Source: Neptunomonas concharum (GTDB lineage Bacteria; Pseudomonadota; Gammaproteobacteria; Pseudomonadales; Balneatricaceae). Taken from it: a stretch of 64,000 nucleotides of DNA. The notes below the pieces were generated by a model that did not search any database, had not been told where the DNA came from, and saw only the letters and a list, made by a program, of their open reading frames with translations. Every line of letters begins with the position of its first letter. Positions within the stretch are counted from its first letter, which is position 1. The position numbers and the translations under genes were made by a program. Location of the stretch: NCBI RefSeq assembly GCF_008630635.1, contig NZ_CP043869.1:3359001-3423000 (forward strand), written 5' to 3'. This document shows positions 55,755 through 64,000 of the stretch, piece after piece.

Positions 55755-56246
55755 TTAAAGCGGTTTTAATAACGCCTCACCCAATGCCCTCAATAATTCC
55801 AAGCATTGAGTATTTTCCTGCTGCCCCGCCAATAAAGCGATTTCACCCAGATTACGCTCCATTAAATGCGAAGAAAGCAACCCTGTATAATCATGCCTGC
55901 GTTTAAGTGAGTATAGATGCGCAAGCTCAACACGCTCAGCTTCCAATTCTGCCTCTCGTAGCGCCTTGTACAAAGAGGCTAGGTGCGGCTCACTCTGCTT
56001 GGCTTCTCTCACCTGATAACGAATAGCACGTAGAGGGGAGGTGATCTGCTGCTGCCAGTAACGGGCACTGGAGCGGTCCAATAACGACGCATCCAATAAA
56101 CAGTGTTGTTGGGTTAGCCAGCCCGCATATAATAGTCTATTAACGCTCAACCCCTGCTCATCCTGCAGGCGTAAACAGAGTGCTTGCACAACATCTGATG
56201 CATAAAGTTTTAATGCATAGTCCCAAAGAGGATTTTGTAATTGCAT
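55755..56246 (-). CDS. TIGR02444 family protein
   Basis: A 163-aa soluble, mostly helical protein. The start N-P-L-W-D-Y-A-L-K-L-Y, the run L-C-L-R-L-Q-D-E-Q-G-L-S-V-N-R-L-L-Y-A-G-W-L and the block P-L-R-A-I-R-Y-Q-V-R match the TIGR02444/DUF2390 family, which has no known function. In this group it is commonly found next to yheS, as here, with divergent starts only 23 bp apart. Confidence 0.85.
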   Translation of the reverse strand: MQLQNPLWDYALKLYASDVVQALCLRLQDEQGLSVNRLLYAGWLTQQHCLLDASLLDRSSARYWQQQITSPLRAIRYQVREAKQSEPHLASLYKALREAELEAERVELAHLYSLKRRHDYTGLLSSHLMERNLGEIALLAGQQENTQCLELLRALGEALLKPL

Positions 56247-56251
56247 AGCTA

Positions 56252-56260
56252 TGGTAGAAT
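56252..56260 (+). promoter_or_regulatory. Extended -10 promoter, yheS (leaderless)
   Basis: TGGTAGAAT (TG-n-TAGAAT) ends 9 nt before the yheS ATG, so transcription should begin at about 56267-56270. There is no room for a ribosome binding site, and none is visible. Confidence 0.5.
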
Positions 56261-56269
56261 CCCGCGCCT

Positions 56270-58189
56270 ATGATCCAGTTAACAGAACTCAGCTTACACC
56301 GTGGCACTCAGTTTTTACTAGAGCAAGCCAACCTGACCATCTATCCTGGCTGGAAAGTCGGTATTATCGGCGCCAATGGCGTTGGTAAATCTAGTCTTTT
56401 CAAGCTGCTACTTGGCGAACTCCATCCCGATGCAGGTGAGTGCTTCCTGCAAACGAATATGACTATTGCCCACATGGCGCAAGAGGTCACGGCCATTGAT
56501 CGCAGCGTCCTTGACTATGTACTCGATGGAGACCCACAGCTGCGTCAGATAGAAGCAGCGATTGCAGCGGCTGAAGCCGCAAACCAACCCGAGAAGTTGG
56601 GAGAGCTCCATGCAGCACTGGACTCAATCAACGGCTACAGCGCACCAGCCAGAGCCGAACAATTACTAGCAGGATTGGGCTTCAAACAGTCGGATATGCA
56701 AAGAGAAGTAAAAGCGCTGTCCGGTGGCTGGCGGATTCGCCTCAACCTTGCACAGGCACTGATGTGTCGCTCAGATGTATTGCTTCTCGACGAGCCCACA
56801 AACCATTTAGACCTAGATGCGACCTTATGGCTCGAACAGTGGCTAAAAACCTACCCAGGAACGCTTTTGCTGATCTCCCATGACCGTGACTTTCTAGATG
56901 AAGTGGTTACCCATATTACCCACATGCATCAACAGAAGCTGACTATCTACAAAGGCCAGTACAGCGCCTTTGAGCGCGCTCGGGCCGAACGCTTGGCGCA
57001 ACAACAAGCACAATTTGAGAAACAGCAAGTTCGCATCGCCGAAATAGAAGGTTTTGTACGTCGTTTTAAAGCAAAAGCCTCCAAAGCCAAACAAGCTCAG
57101 AGCCGAATCAAAGAGCTGGAACGCATGGAAAGGATCGCCGCTGCCCACGTGGACAGCCCTTTTAGCTTTCATTTTCATAGTAGCGACAAGGTATCCAATC
57201 CCCTGCTATCCCTTCGCCATGTGAATTGTGGATATGCCGATAAAGCGATCTTAGCGGATATCTCTTTAACACTGACACCCGGCTCACGTATCGGCTTACT
57301 AGGACCAAACGGCGCGGGCAAATCGACCTTGATTAAGACCCTGATGGGCGACCTCCCTCTTCTAGAGGGGGAGCGCTATTGCGGTGAGCATTTGCGTATT
57401 GGTTATTTTGCCCAGCACCAGCTGGAAGCACTAGATCTTGAAGCATCACCTCTGCTGCATATCATGCGTATCTCCCCGCAAGCCTCAGACCAAGAAGTAC
57501 GAAACTATCTGGGCTCGTTTGGTTTCTTTGGTGATGATGCCTTAGCACCGGTGAAGCGCTTCTCTGGTGGCGAAAAAGCTCGCGTAGCCCTCGCGTTGAT
57601 CGCATGGCAGAAACCCAATCTTTTACTGCTTGACGAACCAACCAACCATTTAGACTTGGAAGTCCGCCACGCACTTACTGTGGCTATGCAGGAGTTCGAA
57701 GGGGCGGTTATTCTGGTATCCCATGATCGCCACTTGCTGCGCAATACCGTTGATCAGTTTCTATTGGTTGCCAACGGCACTGTCAGCGATTTCAACGGTG
57801 ATTTAGACGATTATCAACAATGGTTATCAGACCAACGTAAATCTGAGCAGCAGGCTGAAAGCCCAACAGAGCGCGAGAGTCGTTCGTTATCAGCCGCTGA
57901 ACGCAAAGAGCAAAAACGCGAAGCCGCCGAACAACGAAAGAAACTCAGCCCACTCAAGAAATCGATTGAAAAGCTCGAAAATCAGCTCGCAAAACACCAA
58001 CAGCAGCTTAATGAAGCGGAGTTGTTATTAGCCGATAACAGCCTATACGAAGCGGCTAACAAGGATAAGCTTAAACAGGTGCTCTCGACCCAAGCGGAGT
58101 TAAACCAGCAGATCGAAGCCATCGAGATGGAATGGATGGAGCAACTCGAGCAACTGGAGTCCTTAGAAGCAGCGCTGGTAGCCCCTTAG
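56270..58189 (+). CDS. yheS: ABC-F family ATPase YheS
   Basis: A cytoplasmic ribosome-associated ABC-F protein, 639 aa, with two ATPase domains and no membrane part. Walker A motifs are G-A-N-G-V-G-K-S-S and G-P-N-G-A-G-K-S-T; signatures are L-S-G-G-W-R-I-R and F-S-G-G-E-K-A-R. Both Walker B motifs read L-L-L-D-E-P-T-N-H-L-D. The P-site linker lies between (about 235-300), and a C-terminal coiled coil (about 540-635) is rich in Glu, Lys and Gln. It is thought to aid translation through ribosome binding. The stop overlaps the convergent HDOD gene by 4 bp. Confidence 0.95.
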   Translation: MIQLTELSLHRGTQFLLEQANLTIYPGWKVGIIGANGVGKSSLFKLLLGELHPDAGECFLQTNMTIAHMAQEVTAIDRSVLDYVLDGDPQLRQIEAAIAAAEAANQPEKLGELHAALDSINGYSAPARAEQLLAGLGFKQSDMQREVKALSGGWRIRLNLAQALMCRSDVLLLDEPTNHLDLDATLWLEQWLKTYPGTLLLISHDRDFLDEVVTHITHMHQQKLTIYKGQYSAFERARAERLAQQQAQFEKQQVRIAEIEGFVRRFKAKASKAKQAQSRIKELERMERIAAAHVDSPFSFHFHSSDKVSNPLLSLRHVNCGYADKAILADISLTLTPGSRIGLLGPNGAGKSTLIKTLMGDLPLLEGERYCGEHLRIGYFAQHQLEALDLEASPLLHIMRISPQASDQEVRNYLGSFGFFGDDALAPVKRFSGGEKARVALALIAWQKPNLLLLDEPTNHLDLEVRHALTVAMQEFEGAVILVSHDRHLLRNTVDQFLLVANGTVSDFNGDLDDYQQWLSDQRKSEQQAESPTERESRSLSAAERKEQKREAAEQRKKLSPLKKSIEKLENQLAKHQQQLNEAELLLADNSLYEAANKDKLKQVLSTQAELNQQIEAIEMEWMEQLEQLESLEAALVAP

Positions 58190-59496
58190 TGGTCTGCCAG
58201 CGTTCTTGTTAGCTCTTGCAAAGCCTCATCATCTGCACGCATCTGCTCTAGTTCTGCTGTGATTTGCGCTTGCGTCAGGCCGGTCTTAGCCAACAATTCA
58301 GTGTCTAGGGGCTCGATTGGGCCATCTGCCCAACCTGCTTGACGTAAAGCCCGGTTAGCCAGATGAACAACCTGAGAGAACGCATCAGCTTGAGGATGTA
58401 AAGGATCGTTGAGGTGACGAACACCACGGTACACCTCTTCAGGCAGTGCCCAGCTTTCCATAAGCCACGCACCTATTTGCTCTCGCGTCACATGCAATAA
58501 ATGCTTCTCTATATAATCAAAACGCAAATGTGGGTTCGCCTCGATATAGCGCGATAATAATGAGAAGTGAGGAGGAAAGAGGTGAGCCAACACGATATAG
58601 CCAAAATTATGTAAAAGCCCTGTTAGGTAAACCAAACCGGGCTTAGGCCGCATATCGAGCGGCATCTTCTTAGCAAGACGTTCTGCCAAGGTGGCGGTAT
58701 AAACTGCTTGTAGCCAATAGGGAGTTTGATTTCTAGGTACATCGTCAGGCAGCGTCAGGGTTTTACCCATCGCAATGCCTAATGCCAAATTGACCACTAA
58801 ATCAAACCCTAACACACGAATAATGGCATCATCTATCGATTGGATGCTGCCAGGAGCCGCATAGTAAGGAGAGACCGACCAGCTCATCACTTGCGCGGAT
58901 AGACTAGGGTCAACCTTGACCACAGGAACCAGTCTATCAACCCCAGCAGAGCTGTCTGAGCGAAGCATAATAATTTTTTGTGTCGTGGGCGCCAGACTTG
59001 GTAAACCTAACGTATCCTCTAGTCGCTGCCGTATACGTAGCGCAGTGAAGCGTTCTACTGCATGCGTGATCACTTGCTCGTCATTACCCTGAGGCTGTGC
59101 ACGCTCAATATCGGAAACACTTAAGCCCACTCGCATCGGTTGCATCGTAGACAGATACCAAGCACGATCCGCTACAAATCGTAAACCGCTATGAGGCTCA
59201 ATAACACTTAAAGACTCCTGTGCCTCACACTCTGGATCAACAAACACAGGTAAGGAAAAAAGCCGCTTTTGTCCTTCGGATGTTTGTAGTTTTTCTTGGC
59301 TGAAAAACCGCCGCACATCCTCACCTTTGACCGGTTGTAGATGCCGTTCCGTTGCACGCCATATGCTAACCAAATTAAGCAACTTTGATGCATGTAACAG
59401 CACTAACACTTTTCCAAGGTTATCGTGCAATAAAACCAACCGTGCTGCGGACGGGTCTGCAGCATCACATCCCAATGTATTTACACCAACGGCCAA
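58186..59496 (-). CDS. HDOD domain protein with YbaK-like N-terminus
   Basis: A 436-aa protein. The N-terminal part (about 1-125) resembles a degenerate YbaK-type aminoacyl-tRNA deacylase domain (S-A-A-R-L-V-L-L-H-D, G-E-D-V-R-R-F-F; P-V-F-V-D-P-E). The HDOD domain follows (about 155-390), with L-P-S-L-A-P, K-V-D-P-S-L-S-A-Q-V and G-L-L-H-N-F-G, where Asn replaces the Asp of the HD pair, so it is probably not an active phosphohydrolase. HDOD proteins act in signalling, and pseudomonads have similar fusions. The start appears to be TTG 59496, with GGAG 8 nt upstream; no in-frame ATG exists near the N-terminus. Confidence 0.8.
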   Translation of the reverse strand: MAVGVNTLGCDAADPSAARLVLLHDNLGKVLVLLHASKLLNLVSIWRATERHLQPVKGEDVRRFFSQEKLQTSEGQKRLFSLPVFVDPECEAQESLSVIEPHSGLRFVADRAWYLSTMQPMRVGLSVSDIERAQPQGNDEQVITHAVERFTALRIRQRLEDTLGLPSLAPTTQKIIMLRSDSSAGVDRLVPVVKVDPSLSAQVMSWSVSPYYAAPGSIQSIDDAIIRVLGFDLVVNLALGIAMGKTLTLPDDVPRNQTPYWLQAVYTATLAERLAKKMPLDMRPKPGLVYLTGLLHNFGYIVLAHLFPPHFSLLSRYIEANPHLRFDYIEKHLLHVTREQIGAWLMESWALPEEVYRGVRHLNDPLHPQADAFSQVVHLANRALRQAGWADGPIEPLDTELLAKTGLTQAQITAELEQMRADDEALQELTRTLADH

Positions 59497-59646
59497 AAGC
59501 TATACTCCGCTCACAAAATGATTATCAGGGTTGCTAACCCTTCTCCTTGGAGAAATTATAGGCGATATGGGTTAATAGTCACCAAATTGACTGTTTTGAT
59601 CGCAAAAAAGTTAAAAAAGAGAGAAAAAGCAGGCTATGCGAGCGCC

Positions 59647-61758
59647 TTACAGCCGAATAACCCGGGAAACCGTGCGTAACGCTCGTAGCTTCTTGATGGC
59701 CCGAGCCAAATGGATACGATCTGTGACCGCGATTTCCATATCAACAGCAGCAAGCTGTCCCTCTTTATCACCCATATCAATTTTGAGAATATTGGCTCCA
59801 GTCGCAGAGACGGTGGTCGCCAAGTTAGCAATCACACCACGCTGAGATGCTACCTCTAATTTAAGCATAACCGTAAACTCGCCTTCCATCGCTTCCGACC
59901 ACTCAAGATAGATACACTTTTGCGGATCATCTTTCATATAGCGGATATTGCGACACTCAGTACGATGAATAACTAAACCACGGCCACTGCTGATATGGCC
60001 AATAATTTTGTCTCCCGGTATAGGACGGCAGCATTTCGCATATTGAATCACCATCCCCTCAGTGCCTTGAACCGCAATCGGCTTTTGGTTTTGTGCTACC
60101 TCCAAGGTCTCATGCTCATCGGGCTTCAATTTACGGGCAACCACATAAGCCATGCGATTCCCCATGCCGATATCTTCAAGCAGGTCTTCGATGCTTTCAA
60201 AAGCCGCTTCTTGCAGCAAAGTATCAAGTTTTTCAGGGTTAACTTCGTCGACACTGGTGCCATAGTGCCCGAGGAATTGATTCAGCAAACGGCGACCAAG
60301 CTCTACCGACTCATGGCGCTGCTGGTTCTTGAGGAAGTGGCGAATACTGGATCGCGCCTTTCCGGTCACAACAAAATTCAACCACGCCATGTTGGGTTGG
60401 GCGCTGGGCGTCGTAATGATCTCGACCGTTTCACCACTTTCCAGCGGCTCAGATAGCGGAGCCAAACGACGGTTAATACGGCATGATACGCAGGAATTAC
60501 CTACTCCCGTATGCACCGCATAGGCAAAGTCAACAGGTGTCGCACCACGAGGCAACTCCAAGATTTTACCTTTGGGAGTAAAAACATAGACTTCATCGGG
60601 GAACAGGTCTTTTTTAACGTGCTCGATAAACTCCATGGAGTCACCCGCGCGCTTTTGCATTTCCAACAAACCTTGTACCCATTTACGCGCACGGTTATAG
60701 GAGCCTACCGCACTGTCTGAGTCACCATAGACCTTGTAATGGCTATGCTCTGCTATCCCTTGGCTAGCAACGGCATCCATCTCGTGTGTACGAATCTGTA
60801 CTTCGATGGCAATACCTTTGGCACCGAATAATTCCGTATGCAAGGATTGATAGCCATTCGCTTTGGGGATTGCAATATAGTCTTTAAAACGCCCATGCAC
60901 GGGTTTGTATAAGTTATGCACAGCCCCCAATACGCGATAACAATCGTCAACGGTTTCCGTGACAATACGAAACGCAAACACATCCATAATATCGGAGAAG
61001 GATTTGCGCTGTGCTTTCATCTTGGTATAGATGCTATAGAGGTGCTTTTCTCGCCCCGTTACCAAACCTGGCAGTTTTTCTTGGTGCAGGCGTTCGCGAA
61101 TCGCCTGTTCAATAGAACTGATGACATCTTTGCGCTGCCCACGCGCCTGCACAACCGCACGGCGTATGTGCTTAGCCCGCATCGGGTAATACGCTTGGAA
61201 CGCCAGGTCTTCTAACTCCACCTGCATATCCCGCATACCTAGACGGGCTGCGACCGGCGCGTAAATGTCCATGGTTTCTCGTGCGATACGCTGCTGTTTA
61301 ACGGCCGGCATCGAGCCTAACGTACGCATGTTGTGCATACGGTCAGCCAGCTTCACAAGAATGACCCGGATATCCTCAGCCATCGCCAGCACCATCTTTT
61401 GGAAGTTTTCCGCCTGCGCTTCTGCTTTGGTTTCAAACTCAAGATGCGTCAGCTTAGATACGCCATCAACGATATCTGCAACGGAGGTTCCAAATTGAGC
61501 TTCAATTGCCTCATAGCTAATTTCAGTATCTTCAATTACGTCATGCAACATGGCAGCCATCAAACTTTGATGATCCATATGCATCGTGGCAAGAATACTT
61601 GAAACGGCTAAAGGGTGGGTGACGTAGGGCTCACCACTTTTTCTGCGCTGCCCGTCATGGGCCTGCTCAGCATAGAAATAGGCGCGACGAACTTCGTCGA
61701 TCTGCTGTAGATCAAGATAGTCAGATAGACGTTCAGAAAGGGCGTCAATCGTCGGCAT
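59647..61758 (-). CDS. spoT: Bifunctional (p)ppGpp synthetase/hydrolase SpoT
   Basis: This enzyme controls the alarmone (p)ppGpp. In 703 aa it has an HD hydrolase domain with His48 and the H-D pair at 72-73 (M-L-H-D-V-I-E-D-T). A synthetase domain follows with Y-S-I-Y-T-K-M and the R-F-K-D-Y-I-A-I-P-K-A-N-G-Y-Q-S-L-H loop; RxKD is the bifunctional SpoT/Rel type, not RelA. TGS (V-Y-V-F-T-P-K-G-K-I), helical, conserved-Cys (A-K-C-C-R-P-I-P-G-D) and C-terminal ACT domains complete it. The hydrolase site is intact. It is the third gene of gmk-rpoZ-spoT. Confidence 0.97.
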   Translation of the reverse strand: MPTIDALSERLSDYLDLQQIDEVRRAYFYAEQAHDGQRRKSGEPYVTHPLAVSSILATMHMDHQSLMAAMLHDVIEDTEISYEAIEAQFGTSVADIVDGVSKLTHLEFETKAEAQAENFQKMVLAMAEDIRVILVKLADRMHNMRTLGSMPAVKQQRIARETMDIYAPVAARLGMRDMQVELEDLAFQAYYPMRAKHIRRAVVQARGQRKDVISSIEQAIRERLHQEKLPGLVTGREKHLYSIYTKMKAQRKSFSDIMDVFAFRIVTETVDDCYRVLGAVHNLYKPVHGRFKDYIAIPKANGYQSLHTELFGAKGIAIEVQIRTHEMDAVASQGIAEHSHYKVYGDSDSAVGSYNRARKWVQGLLEMQKRAGDSMEFIEHVKKDLFPDEVYVFTPKGKILELPRGATPVDFAYAVHTGVGNSCVSCRINRRLAPLSEPLESGETVEIITTPSAQPNMAWLNFVVTGKARSSIRHFLKNQQRHESVELGRRLLNQFLGHYGTSVDEVNPEKLDTLLQEAAFESIEDLLEDIGMGNRMAYVVARKLKPDEHETLEVAQNQKPIAVQGTEGMVIQYAKCCRPIPGDKIIGHISSGRGLVIHRTECRNIRYMKDDPQKCIYLEWSEAMEGEFTVMLKLEVASQRGVIANLATTVSATGANILKIDMGDKEGQLAAVDMEIAVTDRIHLARAIKKLRALRTVSRVIRL

Positions 61759-61840
61759 TATTCCTCCAATACTTCGGGCTCTGCTAATAATCTACTGACA
61801 AATGCCTTCAGATGGAATAACGCCGATCAAAATGGGGAGA

Positions 61841-62053
61841 TTAATGATTGCCAACGTCGTCTAAAATAGACTTATTGACTAGGTTTTCTGCGATTTCACG
61901 CAAAGCAACAACCGTATCTTTATCGTTTTCACGATCCACTTTTGGATCTTTACCACCGGTAGCCAGCTGGCGAGCACGCTTGGCGGCAACCATTACGAGT
62001 TCAAAACGGTTATCTACATTTTCCAGGCAATCTTCAACAGTAACGCGTGCCAT
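61841..62053 (-). CDS. rpoZ: RNA polymerase omega subunit
   Basis: Omega aids RNA polymerase assembly and forms part of a ppGpp binding site. The 70-aa product starts [10 protein letters not shown] and has [16 protein letters not shown]. It lies between gmk and spoT, the standard arrangement, and is shorter than the 91-aa E. coli protein at the C-terminus. Confidence 0.97.
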   Translation of the reverse strand: MARVTVEDCLENVDNRFELVMVAAKRARQLATGGKDPKVDRENDKDTVVALREIAENLVNKSILDDVGNH

Positions 62054-62109
62054 GCTAAACCTCGGAGAATTTGGTACTTTAAAGGACCGGCGATTGTACC
62101 TAAAAAGGC

Positions 62110-62802
<693 letters not shown>

Positions 62803-62830
62803 TTAGACACTAGGAGAAGCTGCGTCTACG

Positions 62831-63460
62831 TTAACTGAAAGGCTGCATAAGCCCTAAGCGAACTGACATCTGAACCAACTCAGACAACGAGCTGGCCTGC
62901 ATTTTAGCCATCATGTGACTACGATGTCCCTCAACCGTTTTACGGTTAATTGAGAGATGATCAGCAATTTCTTGATTCGACATACCGGAGACAACACCTT
63001 CAAAAACTTGGCGCTCTCGTCGCGTTAAACTGTCGTAGTGCGCTTGTAGGTCATGTATCTGTGATTGCTGCTGCCAACGCTGCTCATCTATCAGCAATGC
63101 TTGCTGAACATGATCGATTAAGGCTTGATCACTGAATGGTTTTTGCAAAAAAGTTTTAGCACCTTGAGTCATGGCGGTAACAGCCATATCCACATCCGCA
63201 TGGCCAGAGATCATAATTAAAGGAATACTTATTTGCTGTTCTGATAGCTGTTTTTGCGCCGTTAAGCCGCTGATACCCGGCATACGCACATCCATAAGTA
63301 TACAGCCTCGGGCCTTTGCTGAGGCCGCATCCAGAAAGGCTTGCCCAGTCTCAAACGTCTGTACACACAAGCCTACAGATTCTAATAGCCACTGTAAGGA
63401 ATCACGCACATCCGCATCATCATCAACCACAAAAACCGTCGGGTTAGCCTCTGTACTCAT
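62831..63460 (-). CDS. FixJ/TtrR-family response regulator
   Basis: The 209-aa regulator has a receiver domain with Asp57 (C-I-L-M-D-V-R-M-P-G) and the K-P-F switch Lys. A Q-linker precedes the LuxR-type helix-turn-helix (about 143-205; L-T-R-R-E-R-Q-V-F-E, N-Q-E-I-A-D-H-L-S-I-N-R-K-T-V-E-G-H-R). It is the output partner of the kinase just upstream, with which it overlaps by 4 bp. The target genes are unknown. Confidence 0.94.
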   Translation of the reverse strand: MSTEANPTVFVVDDDADVRDSLQWLLESVGLCVQTFETGQAFLDAASAKARGCILMDVRMPGISGLTAQKQLSEQQISIPLIMISGHADVDMAVTAMTQGAKTFLQKPFSDQALIDHVQQALLIDEQRWQQQSQIHDLQAHYDSLTRRERQVFEGVVSGMSNQEIADHLSINRKTVEGHRSHMMAKMQASSLSELVQMSVRLGLMQPFS

Positions 63461-64000
63461 CTGCTCTCTTTATTTATCAAAGCGTTGTTATCCACAACCT
63501 CTGGCAGAATAACACGAAAAGCCGCACCGCCTTCTGCCAGATTCTCGCCAATCAGTTGGCCGCCATGTGCTTCCACCAGCGAACGGCTGATGGGTAACCC
63601 CATCCCCAACCCATTCTCTTTGGTTGTGAAAAACTGTTCAAACAGGGGTTCCGCATCGTTATCAGGTATGCCTTCGCCCTGATCACAAACTGAAATCATA
63701 ACCTGCTTCCCTTTATAGAGAGAAGCTTCGATCCAGACTTTTCCGCAAAGCTGATCGGCCGGGCGCTGACTCGCTTCAATCCCATTCAGGAGCAAATTCA
63801 ACAATATTTGCTCTATCTGAACACGATCCGCCATCACACCTGGCAACGGGCTTGGCAAACGACTTTCAATCTGTACATTATGCTGCTTAGCCGTATTACC
63901 GCAGAATTCTATTAGCCCTGTCACCAGCTCAAACAGATCGAGCGGCTCGCGCTTAGGTTCGCGTTTACGGGCAAAATCCATCATGCGGTGTAAAATATCC
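63457..64000 (-). CDS. Sensor histidine kinase, C-terminal part (5' end outside window)
   Basis: Only the last 180 or so residues lie in the window. The frame is open at the right edge and reads D-I-L-H-R-M-M-D-F-A-R-K, typical of the end of a HisKA helix, so the start lies beyond the edge. The visible ATPase domain has the N box (I-L-L-N-L-L-L-N-G-I-E-A), G1 (D-Q-G-E-G-I-P-D), F box and G2 (N-G-L-G-M-G-L-P-I-S). This is the FixL/TtrS/DctB-like class. It is coupled to the FixJ-type regulator. Confidence 0.92.
   Translation of the reverse strand, partial: DILHRMMDFARKREPKREPLDLFELVTGLIEFCGNTAKQHNVQIESRLPSPLPGVMADRVQIEQILLNLLLNGIEASQRPADQLCGKVWIEASLYKGKQVMISVCDQGEGIPDNDAEPLFEQFFTTKENGLGMGLPISRSLVEAHGGQLIGENLAEGGAAFRVILPEVVDNNALINKESR

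Noticed and set aside
59995-60456. 153-aa open frame antisense to spoT
   Set aside because: spoT is intact across this region; the antisense frame has no recognisable domain or start signal.

Overview
This window is a typical chromosomal segment of a marine gammaproteobacterium, most likely in the Oceanospirillales (Oceanospirillaceae-like). The evidence is gene content and order: zapA-ssrS(6S RNA)-fau, hemCDXY, rho-ubiD, yrfG-hslR-hslO-pckA with divergent nudE, tesA/ybbA-ybbP, gmk-rpoZ-spoT, and a DctBD-controlled TRAP transporter. About 59 protein genes are supported, plus one non-coding RNA. I found no rRNA, tRNA, insertion sequence, prophage or CRISPR array. Coding density is high, with many overlaps of 1-20 bp.

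Layout. 1-6 kb: end of zapA, 6S RNA, fau, a newly noticed 43-aa membrane ORF, an AEC transporter, an ACT-domain regulator, a GlsB-like membrane protein, a diguanylate cyclase and argH. 6-15 kb: the hemCDXY tetrapyrrole operon, then (minus strand) trxA, rho, ubiD and a ferredoxin-flavin reductase coupled to ubiD. 15-22 kb: ppx, pckA, the Hsp33/Hsp15/YrfG cluster, nudE, a small four-Cys exported protein and sodB. 22-26 kb: the most unusual locus, a secreted M72/reprolysin-like zinc metalloprotease with calcium-binding and duplicated lectin-like repeats, preceded by a separate gene that looks like its propeptide. 26-35 kb: FAH-family hydrolase, DUF2799 lipoprotein, tesA, the YbbA-YbbP exporter, a giant DUF748 protein, a 41-aa membrane ORF and rpiA. 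35-38.5 kb: ilvA, an RluA-type pseudouridine synthase and a membrane protein.

38.6-47.5 kb is a C4-dicarboxylate module: TRAP transporter genes dctPQM, sensor kinase dctB and sigma-54 activator dctD. A chemoreceptor with a periplasmic CxxCH heme-c motif lies inverted between the transporter and its regulators. A sigma-54 promoter and a candidate upstream activator site lie before dctP. 47.5-64 kb: pyk, tex, gshA, an orphan FliL-like protein, rsd, a WD40-like lipoprotein, a periplasmic FKBP isomerase, a TIGR02444 protein, the ABC-F ATPase yheS (apparently leaderless), an HDOD protein, spoT-rpoZ-gmk, and a FixJ-type two-component system that runs off the right edge.

The best candidates for new biology are the split propeptide/protease pair with its repeat architecture and the heme chemoreceptor nested in the dct locus. 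Smaller ones are two unlisted small membrane ORFs, sequence deviations in DctD, and the tesA/ybbA start-codon overlap.
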